From Pontibacter sp. HSC-36F09 (GTDB taxonomy: Bacteria; Bacteroidota; Bacteroidia; Cytophagales; Hymenobacteraceae): a stretch of DNA of 64,000 bases. Made by a program: the position numbers and the translations under genes. Below, in pieces: positions 32,956 through 41,140 of the stretch; positions within the stretch are counted from its first letter, which is position 1, and each line of letters begins with the position of its first letter. The notes beneath the pieces were generated by a model, which had not been told where the DNA came from, did no database searches, and saw nothing but the letters and a program-made list of their open reading frames with translations. Location of the stretch: the NCBI RefSeq assembly GCF_024171605.1, contig NZ_JALKAA010000001.1:992001-1056000 (forward strand), read 5' to 3'.

Positions 32956-33498
32956 ATGCAAAAAGACACTTTACATATCTGGAATGGCCTGAGAGAGAAT
33001 CTCTACCGCTTTATTCTGAAAAGAGTCAGAAATCAGGCGGAGGCGGAAGATATTCTGCAGGAGGTTTTCATCAAGATTCATCTTAATCTGTCCCACCTTA
33101 AAAACCATTCCAGCGTGCAGGCCTGGGCCTATCAGATCACCCGAAACCAGATTGTAGATTTTTATAAGCAAACCAGGCAGTCGGTTGAAATGCAGGATAC
33201 GACGCTTGAAAGGTTGTCGGAGCCAGAGGGCAGGGACATGTACTGCTGTTTCGAATCCTTCATCCATGAACTTCCCCAGAAGTACCGGAAGGTGATCGAG
33301 TTGATCAACCTGGAAGGCAAAAAGCAACAGGAGGTGGCCAAACTGCTGGGGGTTTCGCTTGCCAATACCAAGTCGAGGGTACACCGCGCGAAAGAAATGC
33401 TGAAGGAGAAGTTTGTGGCATGCTGCCAGTTTACAATAGATGCGCAAGGCAAGCTGAAGGGAGAGCAGAATTGCCAACGCTGTGGCTTCGAAAGTTAG
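32956..33498 (+). CDS. sigZ: RNA polymerase sigma factor, SigZ-like, with Cys-rich C-terminus
   Basis: The 180-residue sigma-70-family protein has region 2 (NQAEAEDILQEVFIKIHLNLSHL, WAYQITRNQIVDFYK) and region 4 (RKVIELINLEGKKQQEVAKLLGVSLANTKSRVHRAKEMLKEK). After region 4 it carries a ~27-residue tail with CC at 156-157 and CQRC at 173-176, and CC also at 97-98 in the linker between regions. SigZ-type factors commonly have such a Cys-containing tail, which may sense metal or redox state in place of an anti-sigma factor; this is inference. It is downstream of the metallothionein-like peptide and inserted between recF and the DUF721 gene. The symbol is by similarity. Confidence 0.85.
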   Translation: MQKDTLHIWNGLRENLYRFILKRVRNQAEAEDILQEVFIKIHLNLSHLKNHSSVQAWAYQITRNQIVDFYKQTRQSVEMQDTTLERLSEPEGRDMYCCFESFIHELPQKYRKVIELINLEGKKQQEVAKLLGVSLANTKSRVHRAKEMLKEKFVACCQFTIDAQGKLKGEQNCQRCGFES

Positions 33499-33672
33499 TA
33501 GAAGCGGGCTGCTTTTTAACTCGGTGCCGTTACTGTATAACTTATAACCAGCGCATAAGCTATAACTCTGCAGCTTTATGATTACTTTTGCCTGAGCTTT
33601 ACGAGAGGAAATTAAAAGCCAAACGGAAAGCCCTCGGAAGTTTTTCAGAAGTCAGCAATTTGCCTGAAATGC

Positions 33673-34041
33673 ATGCTTCTGTTAAAACCAACCCGCTCAT
33701 TCAAAAACCAACCACCCGTGCGCTACTACAAGAAGAAAGAGGAGATTGCAAAGCGAAAGGCTGACGTGCAGACCATCGGCGACAGCATCAAAGGGTTGCT
33801 GAAGGCCTACCGGCTGCAGGGCAAGCTCAATGAGGTGGACCTGGTGCAGCGTTGGGAGGAAATCATGGGCAAGCCCATTGCCATGAAAACGAAGGAGCTT
33901 TACTTCCGGGACCAAAAATTGTTTGTTCGCCTCACCTCCGCCCCGCTCAAGCACGAGCTCAACATGTCGAAAAGCAAAGTGGTAGAATTGCTCAACCGCG
34001 CCATGGGCGACGAAGTAGTCAAAGAAGTAGTATTTTTGTAG
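33673..34041 (+). CDS. DUF721 (DciA-like) protein
   Basis: The 122-residue protein has a basic N-terminal ~30 residues and a DUF721 domain (IGDSIKGLLKAYRLQGKLNEVDLVQRW, IMGKPIAMKTKELYF, LFVRLTSAPLKHELNMSKSKVVELLN). DUF721 proteins related to DciA bind and load the replicative helicase DnaB in many bacteria; the KH-like domain binds single-stranded DNA. In Bacteroidota the gene lies next to recF; here it is displaced by the Cys-rich/sigma cassette. The start ATG 33673 gives the longest plausible N-terminus. Confidence 0.9.
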   Translation: MLLLKPTRSFKNQPPVRYYKKKEEIAKRKADVQTIGDSIKGLLKAYRLQGKLNEVDLVQRWEEIMGKPIAMKTKELYFRDQKLFVRLTSAPLKHELNMSKSKVVELLNRAMGDEVVKEVVFL

Positions 34042-34063
34042 GCGCTATACCTGCTGCTTTTTT

Positions 34064-34720
34064 ATGAGAAACCTTGCGTTTTTAATCCCATCAGTGCTGT
34101 TTTTGAGCATGAGTTTTGGTTGCGAGCAAAGTAAACGCAGCCTGACAGAAGCTGACGGCGTTACAATCGAGTCTGCAGAAGAAACAATAACGGATGCCCC
34201 CATTACAGCAGTTTCCTCTGAACCTGAACCCGAAGAACAGACAGCAACTGAAAGCACGGCCACTGTGTGCGAGGAAAAAGACGAAGACAATCCGGGCTCC
34301 GAAGATCCGATCATTGTCAGAACCTGCATTTATCAGAACTACAGATCGGTGGCTACCGGCATGCCCGACTACAAAGGTCGCTACAGCTGGGAGTACGCCC
34401 TGTACAAGTTGGACAATGAGGAATCTGTGCCGATTAAAAACGAACTCCTCTTCAACGAAAAACGAGACGATTTGCTCCGGCAAATCAACCAACGGATTCA
34501 AGCGGAGTACCAGCTCTTCTCAGGTGACCCTGACTTTAGTGACTGCTTTGCTATGGTGGAGTCTATACCTGCGTTTGGTTTCGATGAGCTGAGTATTGGC
34601 TTCGAGGATGACCTGCTCGTTTTTCATGCCTCGCTTGGCCTGCCTGAAGCATGCCTGTCGATAGATGGCGCTTCTGTTTCTTTTAAGCTCTCCGAAGTAG
34701 CTCCTTATTTGCAGCAATAG
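34064..34720 (+). CDS. Lipoprotein of unknown function
   Basis: A 218-residue protein with a lipobox (LSMSFGC, Cys20) and a long Thr/Glu-rich linker (about residues 30-70), typical of an exported lipoprotein with a flexible tether. The C-terminal domain has four Cys (residues 69, 88, 160 and 197) and ends in SVSFKLSEVAPYLQQ, which resembles the end of DUF3298-type anti-sigma-V domains, but this is too weak to assign. It starts 22 bp after the DUF721 gene, so it is probably cotranscribed with it. Confidence 0.7.
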   Translation: MRNLAFLIPSVLFLSMSFGCEQSKRSLTEADGVTIESAEETITDAPITAVSSEPEPEEQTATESTATVCEEKDEDNPGSEDPIIVRTCIYQNYRSVATGMPDYKGRYSWEYALYKLDNEESVPIKNELLFNEKRDDLLRQINQRIQAEYQLFSGDPDFSDCFAMVESIPAFGFDELSIGFEDDLLVFHASLGLPEACLSIDGASVSFKLSEVAPYLQQ

Positions 34721-34774
34721 CGTACCCCTGCTTTTGCCGGTCCCGTATACCTTGCCATAATCGATAAACAGAAC

Positions 34775-35335
34775 ATGGCTATACCTGCATTCCGACCTGT
34801 CTCCTATTCCCGCACCACCCTCACCGAACTCATGATCCCGAGCTACGCCAACTTCGGCGGCAAAATACACGGCGGTATTCTGCTTTCGCTCATGGACAAA
34901 GTGGCTTACGCCTGCTCCGCCAAGCACGCCGGCAATTATTGCGTGACCGTAACAGTAGACGGAGTGCATTTTCTGCAGCCCGTGGAGGTGGGAGAACTGG
35001 TATCGCTGCTAGCTTCGGTAAACTACGTGGGCAATACTTCGCTGATGGTAGGTATAAAAGTGATCGCCGAGAACGTGAAAACAGGTATAGTCAAACATAC
35101 CAACACCTCATACTTTACCATGGTAGCCAAAGGCGACGACGACAAACCGACGCAGGTGCCCGGCCTTACACTGGAAAGCCGCGAGGATGCCCGCCGTTTT
35201 CTGGAAGCCATCAAGCGTCGTGAACTGGCGCAGCGCTACCAAACAGAACTTACCGAGGCCAAACATGGCATTGCCGTTGAGGCGGAACTCTACAAACTTG
35301 AAGGAGAGCGCTGCCAGCTGAACTACACACCCTGA
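34775..35335 (+). CDS. Acyl-CoA thioesterase (hotdog fold)
   Basis: The 186-residue protein has the hotdog thioesterase core of the YciA/BFIT type: LTELMIPSYANFGGKIHGGILLSLMDKVAYACSAKHA near residues 15-52, TVDGVHFLQPVEVGELVSLLASV and GIVKHTNTSYFTMVA. It hydrolyses acyl-CoA esters in the cytoplasm; the length of the chain it prefers cannot be read from sequence. The C-terminal ~55 residues form a charged helical extension. It follows the lipoprotein gene by 54 bp. Confidence 0.9.
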   Translation: MAIPAFRPVSYSRTTLTELMIPSYANFGGKIHGGILLSLMDKVAYACSAKHAGNYCVTVTVDGVHFLQPVEVGELVSLLASVNYVGNTSLMVGIKVIAENVKTGIVKHTNTSYFTMVAKGDDDKPTQVPGLTLESREDARRFLEAIKRRELAQRYQTELTEAKHGIAVEAELYKLEGERCQLNYTP

Positions 35336-35493
35336 GTTTGCCTCGAAGCTTACACCTCAGCCTGGATTTCTCTGTTATACCTGCGCTTGCCTTTACTTTG
35401 GCTCAGCCTTTCTTTTCATTCTTTCCTGAAGCTGCTTATATTTAGAATCTAAATCTAAACAACTAAGCACTTAATCACCCTCACCTAACACCA

Positions 35494-36873
35494 ATGACTT
35501 ACATAACAAAGTTCACCCGACTGCTGGCGCTCTTCATGCTGGCAGGGCTATACCTTAGCCAAACCGTAGCGGCACAGGCCCCAGCCACCCACGACGAAGA
35601 AATCAAGAAAATGGTCAGCGAAGTGTCGGCAGACAACCTGCGGGCGCTTGTCGATAAAATGGTCTCTTTTGAAACCCGGCACTCCCTGAGCTCCACCACT
35701 GACAAGAAAAGAGGTATAGGAGCTGCCCGCGAGTGGGTGAAATCAGAATTTGAGAAATACGCCAAAGCCTCCAACGGCCGCATGACCGTGGACATGGACC
35801 GCTATACCGTAAAGAGCGATGGCCGCCGCATACCGCAGGACGTAGAGATGGCCAACGTAGTCGCCACGCTCAAAGGTGCTGACCCGAATGACGATCGCGT
35901 GATCATCGTAGCCGGCCACCTCGACTCCCGCGCTACCGACGTGATGGATGCTAAAAGCAAGGCTCCCGGTGCCAACGACGATGCCTCCGGTGTGGCCATT
36001 GTGATGGAGATGGCCCGTGTGATGGCCTCACGCCAGTTCCCGGCTACCCTTGTGTTTGTGGCTTTTCAGGGTGAAGAGCAGGGCTTGTACGGCTCCCGGC
36101 ACATGGCGGAGCGCGTGAAGAAAGAGGGCTGGAACCTGGTAGCGGTACTCAACAACGACATTGTAGGCAACTCTTACTCTGCTGAAATGGGCATCCACGA
36201 CAACACCCGCGTGCGTGTTTTCAGCGAAGCCACTCCTTCCAACGAAACTGAAGAACAAGCGAGACTTCGCCGTACCTTGGGTTCCGAAAACGATGGCCCA
36301 AGTCGCAACCTGGCCCGCTACATGAAAATGACTGGCGAGGCGTATGTAGACCAGATTGAGGTAGTGCTCGGTTACCGTCCAGACCGTTTTCTGCGTGGTG
36401 GTGATCATACGCCATTCAACCAGCAGGGCTATGCGGCCGTGCGCATGAGCGAGATGAATGAAGACTTCGACCACCAGCACCAGGACGTGCGCAAAGAAAA
36501 CAGCAAGCAGTACGGCGACCTGACCGAGTTTATGGACTTCGAATATCTGCGCAAGAACACGGCTGTGAACCTGGCGACGATGGCAAACCTGGGCAGAGCA
36601 CCGCATGCTCCGGAGAAAGTAGGCGTGCTCACGGCCAACCTCACCAACAAAACGGACCTGAAATGGGATGCGCCTGCTAAAGGCAAAAAACCAGCAGGTT
36701 ACTACATCTTGATGCGTGAAACCAGCAGCCAGACCTGGGACAAGAAGTTTTTTGTGAAAGACACGAAAGTGACCCTGCCTTACTCGAAAGACAACTACTT
36801 CTTTGCCGTGCAGGCTACTGACGAGCTGGGCCATACCAGTCTACCTGTACTGCCGGTGCCGGTGCGCCAGTAG
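35494..36873 (+). CDS. Secreted M28 family metallopeptidase
   Basis: The 459-residue product has a signal peptide (about residues 1-27, ending TVAAQAPA) and an M28 aminopeptidase domain with the five zinc-ligand motifs in order: AGHLDSR, PGANDDASG, QGEEQGLYGS, NNDIVG and GGDHTPFNQQG. The last ~75 residues (from about 380) form a fibronectin-type-III-like beta domain (YYILMRETSSQTW, YFFAVQATDELGH). It trims amino-terminal residues from peptides in the periplasm or outside. A TTG-free, well-placed ATG is used. A terminator separates it from the convergent head-GIN gene. Confidence 0.93.
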   Translation: MTYITKFTRLLALFMLAGLYLSQTVAAQAPATHDEEIKKMVSEVSADNLRALVDKMVSFETRHSLSSTTDKKRGIGAAREWVKSEFEKYAKASNGRMTVDMDRYTVKSDGRRIPQDVEMANVVATLKGADPNDDRVIIVAGHLDSRATDVMDAKSKAPGANDDASGVAIVMEMARVMASRQFPATLVFVAFQGEEQGLYGSRHMAERVKKEGWNLVAVLNNDIVGNSYSAEMGIHDNTRVRVFSEATPSNETEEQARLRRTLGSENDGPSRNLARYMKMTGEAYVDQIEVVLGYRPDRFLRGGDHTPFNQQGYAAVRMSEMNEDFDHQHQDVRKENSKQYGDLTEFMDFEYLRKNTAVNLATMANLGRAPHAPEKVGVLTANLTNKTDLKWDAPAKGKKPAGYYILMRETSSQTWDKKFFVKDTKVTLPYSKDNYFFAVQATDELGHTSLPVLPVPVRQ

Positions 36874-36894
36874 GTATAAAAAGTTAGTACAAAA

Positions 36895-36925
36895 GCAAAG
36901 GGCAACCCAGCGGGCTGCCCTTTGC
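36895..36925. terminator. Terminator between convergent M28 and head-GIN genes
   Basis: A 10-bp stem GCAAAGGGCA/TGCCCTTTGC (36895-36904 with 36916-36925) with an 11-nt loop that can extend further. It has A-rich and T-rich flanks and can serve both directions. Confidence 0.8.
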
Positions 36926-36948
36926 TGCTTTATATGCAGTGTATTCTC

Positions 36949-37680
36949 TTACATTTTAGAAATCTTGGCTGCCGCCGACACATTTGACGACACACTTGGG
37001 TCGCCTTTGTAGGCCACTCTGGTAGCACCTGAGGCATTTACGCTCAACTTGTTTTTGGCAAACACCTTCACATTGCTGGCGCCGCTGGCTTCCAGGTATA
37101 CATCTTTGGCTTCCAGCTCAGACGCGTCTACTTTAGAGCCTCCCGACATATCCATGCGCATTTCGTCGGCGCGGCCGCTGAGTTTTACATTACTGCCACC
37201 GCTCATGTCGGCTGTCAATTTTTTGGTGTTTAGCGCCAGCGTTACTTTAGAGCCACCGCTCAGATCCATTTTAAACGCATCAGCTTTAAAGGTAGAGTTG
37301 CCGGTCACTTTCACACCGCCGCTGATATCAAGCATGTTCAGTTCTTTGATAGAGATATAAGCCTTCAGACCTTTGTTGGTGCTCATGTTGTCAGAGGTAT
37401 AGATGTGGAGCACCTCATCCTTTACCTCCGTCCGGATGCTGTTCAGCAGGTTCTCCTGGGCCTCAATTCGTACGCCTTCTTTACTACTCTGCGTTAACTC
37501 CACCGAAAAGCCGCCGCCCACATCTATTCCTTTAAAGCCGGATACGGTTCTGTCCTGTGACACAGGTTCTCCCTCGCCTTTCAGGTTACGACGATCCTGC
37601 GCCATGACGGTCAGGCTTGTCAGCATGAAGGCCATTAAAAGAACAGAGGCAAACGTTTTGTAGATGTTGATGGTGTTCAT
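36949..37680 (-). CDS. Head-GIN domain protein (DUF2807)
   Basis: A 243-residue exported protein: signal peptide (residues 1-28), then DUF2807 with FKGIDVGGGFSVELTQSSKEGVRIEA and a parallel beta-helix built of repeated turns DISGGVKVTG, DLSGGSKVTLA, DMSGGSNVKLSG, DMSGGSKVDAS and EASGASNVKV. The S-G-G-S-x-V turns repeat every ~20 residues. Such proteins are common in Bacteroidota envelopes, with no known biochemical activity. ATG 37680. It stands alone. Confidence 0.92.
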   Translation of the reverse strand: MNTINIYKTFASVLLMAFMLTSLTVMAQDRRNLKGEGEPVSQDRTVSGFKGIDVGGGFSVELTQSSKEGVRIEAQENLLNSIRTEVKDEVLHIYTSDNMSTNKGLKAYISIKELNMLDISGGVKVTGNSTFKADAFKMDLSGGSKVTLALNTKKLTADMSGGSNVKLSGRADEMRMDMSGGSKVDASELEAKDVYLEASGASNVKVFAKNKLSVNASGATRVAYKGDPSVSSNVSAAAKISKM

Positions 37681-37928
37681 GGTTTTATTTTTTTGATGGT
37701 TTTGGTTAAGCGTGTGTCGGCTCAGCAGGCTATACCTCTCTGAAGCTTTTCACTGCCTAATAGATGCGCAGATTCCGAAAAGGTTGCTTGAACCTCAGAA
37801 AAAATTATACTTTTCTTGAATCTATCTATGAAGGAGATCATCAGGTATAGGCTGGCGCATGAGAGGTGGGTGCAGGGAAGGTATAGGAAAGATAAACAGG
37901 AAGAAGTATGCTCCAGATATTAGGGTCA

Positions 37929-38075
37929 TTTCATTCTACCAAAACTATCCCCTTAAGGGGATTATAGGGGTGTAAATTTGGTAACAAATAGCCATTAGTG
38001 GACTTTTTTACGATTTCCCCGCAGCCCAAACACCCCTCTGCGCTCCCCTCAAGGGGAGAATTTCCTAGAATGAAA
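37929..38075. repeat. 147-bp palindromic intergenic element
   Basis: TTTCATTCTA (37929-37938) is the exact complement of TAGAATGAAA (38066-38075) and these arms bracket nested inverted blocks: CCCCTTAAGGGG, AGGGGTGT against ACACCCCT, and CTCCCCTCAAGGGGAG. No coding frame spans it. The organisation, with short terminal inverted repeats and G/C-rich internal palindromes, is that of a miniature inverted-repeat or REP-type element. It lies in a 476-bp gene-free space (37681-38156); the rest of this space shows only copies of the AGGTATA motif. Confidence 0.6.
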
Positions 38076-38156
38076 CAGCTTTACCTGAGATATAGACTGC
38101 TTACTCTAATTTGCTAGTACATCAAACCAAATCGACGGTCGCGTTATATTAGCTGC

Positions 38157-38267
38157 TTACTCCTGCTTCAAAACAATTTCAATCGCCCCGTTCCGGGCTT
38201 TCTCGCCATACTTGGCTACGGCTTGTTCGCCTTTCAAAACTGTTATCGCTTCTATTTCTTCTATAGG
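38157..38267 (-). pseudogene. 36-codon in-frame copy of the rhomboid C-terminal module beyond its stop codon
   Basis: Directly after the TAA of the rhomboid gene (38270-38268) the same frame stays open for 36 codons to a second TAA (38157-38159). It encodes PIEEIEAITVLKGEQAVAKYG and then EKARNGAIEIVLKQE, which is similar, position for position, to the end of the rhomboid (DDIASVIVLKGKEAVALYGEE, ARNGVVLITKKKE). It has no start codon of its own. It is either a remnant of a longer protein cut by a new stop, or an extension made by stop read-through. Confidence 0.8.
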
Positions 38268-39845
38268 TTACTCCTTCTTTTTAGTGATGAGCACGACACC
38301 ATTTCGGGCCTCCTCCCCGTAGAGTGCCACCGCCTCTTTTCCCTTCAGCACTATTACCGAGGCAATGTCATCTGGATGAATGATCTCTTCTATATCATCC
38401 GGATCCATTTGCTCCAACGGTTCACCGTCTATCACGAATAAAGGCTTTGCGTCCGGATCAAGCGTTTCCAGGTCGTCTACCTCCATATGGACGGGTATTT
38501 CGCTTTCAGTTTCTTTCGACTCAGGATCCTTTCCTCCCCGCAATGCCTGTAGTTCCTGCACATACGTACTAATCGCCCACAGCACCCGTTGCTGCTTTTG
38601 GTGCATCCACGGCTTGTTGCTCTGTATATCGTCGCGCATCATCGTATAGGACGTTTTGCGCAGCTGCGTATAGTTCAGCAGAATCTCGACCTCTTTTGCC
38701 TGCTGCTCGCCCAGATCGGGCAGCTCCTGCAGTGCGATCAGATCCTTGATGCTCTCGTCCCACAGCGCTATACCTTGCTCTAGCCCTGGCAAATATTTCC
38801 CCCCATTGATCAGAGTAGCGTCCAGCTCCATTTCCTTCATCACATCCATCGCCTTCGTTTCCCGCTCGCCAAAGCGGTCCAGCATAGTGAGGTATCGGGC
38901 GTTTTCGGTTGGTATCTGCAGGTATAGGCCCACAAAAGCACCTAGCAACAGTGCCACCGTCACGATGCTCCCGCGTAGATTATAATGTTGCGTGAAGTAT
39001 CTGCCTGAGCGTAGCATCAACACGGCACCATAGGCTATACCCAGCACCAGGCCTCCCGTGTGCGCCGCATTGTCTATACCTCCCTGTAGGCCAAAGACCA
39101 GGTTCAGCGCAATAACGCCCAGCATATTGTACACCATGCCTTTTTTCTCTGCCCAGGTCATCCGCCGCTCCAGCAGCACCATGGTCATGAACATGCCGAA
39201 CATGCCAAAAATAGCCCCGGAGGCACCCGCGCTGATGCGCTGCTGGTCCCACCACAGGCTCGCCAGGCTGCCTGCCAGTCCGCAGAGCACGTAGGCCGTT
39301 ATAAACTGCCTGCGGCCCACCAGCGGCTCCAGCGCACCGCCAATACTGACCAGCGCATACATGTTCACGAGCAGGTGGATGATGCCGATGTGCAGGAACA
39401 TGGACGTGAAAAGACGCCATGGCTCGCCGGTCAGGGTATAAGGGCCGAAGTTGGCTCCCGCGTTCACCAAGTCTTCACCTTCAGGCGAGAGCACGTGCAT
39501 CCCTGCCAGCGCCAGCAGCACGAAAATAGTGATGTTAATGTTGACCAGGATCGGCGTGACAAAGTAGTGCCGTTGCGGCACGAAGAGCGTCCAGAAGTCT
39601 TTGAATTTATCTGCGAAGGAAGTCGGCCCCGCAGGTTCAGGGTTCAACTGTAGCTCGCGCTGTTGAAGGGCTTGCAGGGTATCCTGCTTTATTTGCTCCT
39701 GATCTGGAGTCTGTAAGTTTCTTTTTTCAATCTCAGCGATCACGGCCAGTATGGCTTCCGGCTCGTATGCTGCATGTTCTCCTAAAATTTCCAGCAGTTG
39801 ACTATCCTCTTTTTCAGAGGCCACTGCTGCGTAACTGTTTTCCAT
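38268..39845 (-). CDS. Rhomboid intramembrane serine protease with C-terminal TonB-plug-like module
   Basis: The 525-residue protein starts at ATG 39845. After ~85 soluble residues it has a rhomboid domain with about seven membrane segments (to residue ~310), WRLFTSMFLHIGIIHLLVNM, the catalytic serine in GASGAIFG (Ser209) and the catalytic His in DNAAHTGG (His262). A ~150-residue soluble helical part follows, and then PLFVIDGEPLEQMDPDD and a VLKGKEAVALYGEEARNGVVLITKK end. The last part resembles the plug-domain motif of TonB-dependent receptors (VLKG-A-LYG-NGVI-ITTK). This fusion is unusual. The module is repeated after the stop. Confidence 0.93.
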   Translation of the reverse strand: MENSYAAVASEKEDSQLLEILGEHAAYEPEAILAVIAEIEKRNLQTPDQEQIKQDTLQALQQRELQLNPEPAGPTSFADKFKDFWTLFVPQRHYFVTPILVNINITIFVLLALAGMHVLSPEGEDLVNAGANFGPYTLTGEPWRLFTSMFLHIGIIHLLVNMYALVSIGGALEPLVGRRQFITAYVLCGLAGSLASLWWDQQRISAGASGAIFGMFGMFMTMVLLERRMTWAEKKGMVYNMLGVIALNLVFGLQGGIDNAAHTGGLVLGIAYGAVLMLRSGRYFTQHYNLRGSIVTVALLLGAFVGLYLQIPTENARYLTMLDRFGERETKAMDVMKEMELDATLINGGKYLPGLEQGIALWDESIKDLIALQELPDLGEQQAKEVEILLNYTQLRKTSYTMMRDDIQSNKPWMHQKQQRVLWAISTYVQELQALRGGKDPESKETESEIPVHMEVDDLETLDPDAKPLFVIDGEPLEQMDPDDIEEIIHPDDIASVIVLKGKEAVALYGEEARNGVVLITKKKE

Positions 39846-39910
39846 CTGCAAACCTTATTCTCTTCCTGTAAAGATAAGGCAGCGGACTCATTATACAAGC
39901 ACAGGAGGTG

Positions 39911-40093
39911 TTACCGGGTATAGGCCAGCATTCCCCTGCTCACTAACAGGGCTCCGGTTACCCCAATGGCAAACCATAATCCGATGGCAAGCGATTCTGT
40001 CAGGAAGAGCCCTCCGTTCCTGAGGCTCTGCATGAGCAGGATCACTGAGAAAATTGCAATAGCTAATAGCGCATTCTTGTAAATCTGACGCAT
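39911..40093 (-). CDS. 60-residue two-helix membrane protein
   Basis: From ATG 40093 the product has a short basic N-terminus (MRQIYKNA), a helix at about 8-24, a short loop (SLRNGGLF) and a second helix at about 34-55, then LAYTR. A TTG nine codons upstream is a possible but less likely start. It precedes the rhomboid gene on the same strand with a 65-bp gap, so the two could be cotranscribed. Function unknown. Confidence 0.6.
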   Translation of the reverse strand: MRQIYKNALLAIAIFSVILLMQSLRNGGLFLTESLAIGLWFAIGVTGALLVSRGMLAYTR

Positions 40094-40324
40094 GGGCACC
40101 TCTGGTCTTTGGTGAAACAATTGGTATATAGCTATACTTTATAGTATCTAATTTTGTTCTGGACTTTTAAATCTATTTATTTCCAACGAATCTACAAACT
40201 ATTCCGCGTTAAGCTTTCGATCAACACTATAAACTGTTTGTGATTGAATATCAAGGTTTAAACAAACATGCCTGTTAAATAACCTTAGGTATAAATATCG
40301 GGTAAAAGTTTTCAAAAAGATTTT

Positions 40325-41140
40325 ATGCCTGACCCTACACAAGCAAAACCATATTATACCATCACGACAGGCCAAAGCCCTCTTATCGCCACAGCCATAC
40401 ACGACGGCCATGCCGTCCGCAACAACATCAGCTCCCTTTTTTCGCTGTCATCAGATGAGCGGCTACGCGAGGAAGACCCTTTCACGGCGGGTTGGGTAAG
40501 TATAACCGACAACCAGGTAATAGGTTTGAACTCCCGCTTCGAAATGGACCTGAACCGTCCGCGCGAGAAAGCCATCTACCGCAAACCCGAAGACGCCTGG
40601 GGCCTCACCGTCTGGAAAGAAAAACTAACGGAGGAACTGGCGCAGGAATCACTGGCCCGTTACGACCAGTTTTATGCCAACGTAAAAAAGATGCTGCAAA
40701 GTATAGTGGACCGCCACGGCTGCTTTGTGGTGTACGATCTGCATACCTACAACCACCGCCGCGACGGCGCTGACGGTCCCGAAGCCAGCCCCCAGGAAAA
40801 CCCCGAGGTGAACCTTGGCACCGGCAACATGAACCGCCAACTCTGGGCGCCCGTAGTCGATGCCTTTACCCAAAGGCTGCAAGCGTACGATTACCAAGGC
40901 CGCCACCTCGATGTGCGCGAGAATGTCAAATTCGAGGGTGGTCACTTCATGCGCTGGATTCACGATACCTTCCCGGACCGCGCCTGCGTCATCTCCATCG
41001 AGTTCAAAAAATTTTTTATGGATGAATGGACGGGCAAACCCGACGAGGCCCAGCTGCAGGAAATCAGGAAAGCGCTGCAGAACACGATAGCACCAGTACT
41101 GGCAGCGCGCGAACAGGTATGCAAAACCCTCTCGCCATGA
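40325..41140 (+). CDS. N-formylglutamate amidohydrolase family protein
   Basis: The 271-residue protein is of the FGase/HutG2-type family, zinc-dependent amidases related to carboxypeptidase-like folds. Visible motifs are TAIHDGHAVR (residues 23-32; metal-binding region), a middle NSRFEMDLNRPREKAIY, VVYDLHTYNHRRDG (metal ligands) and EGGHFMRWIH near the end. It has no signal peptide. It begins an operon in which the next gene overlaps by four bases (ATGA) and an ATP-grasp ligase follows, and no histidine-utilisation genes are around, so a role in formylglutamate breakdown is unlikely; hydrolysis of a conjugated amide is a better guess. Confidence 0.9.
   Translation: MPDPTQAKPYYTITTGQSPLIATAIHDGHAVRNNISSLFSLSSDERLREEDPFTAGWVSITDNQVIGLNSRFEMDLNRPREKAIYRKPEDAWGLTVWKEKLTEELAQESLARYDQFYANVKKMLQSIVDRHGCFVVYDLHTYNHRRDGADGPEASPQENPEVNLGTGNMNRQLWAPVVDAFTQRLQAYDYQGRHLDVRENVKFEGGHFMRWIHDTFPDRACVISIEFKKFFMDEWTGKPDEAQLQEIRKALQNTIAPVLAAREQVCKTLSP

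Noticed and set aside
40325..41140. Histidine-utilisation (hut) operon
   Set aside because: The amidohydrolase belongs to the N-formylglutamate family, but no hutH, hutU or hutI gene is nearby, and its operon partners point elsewhere.
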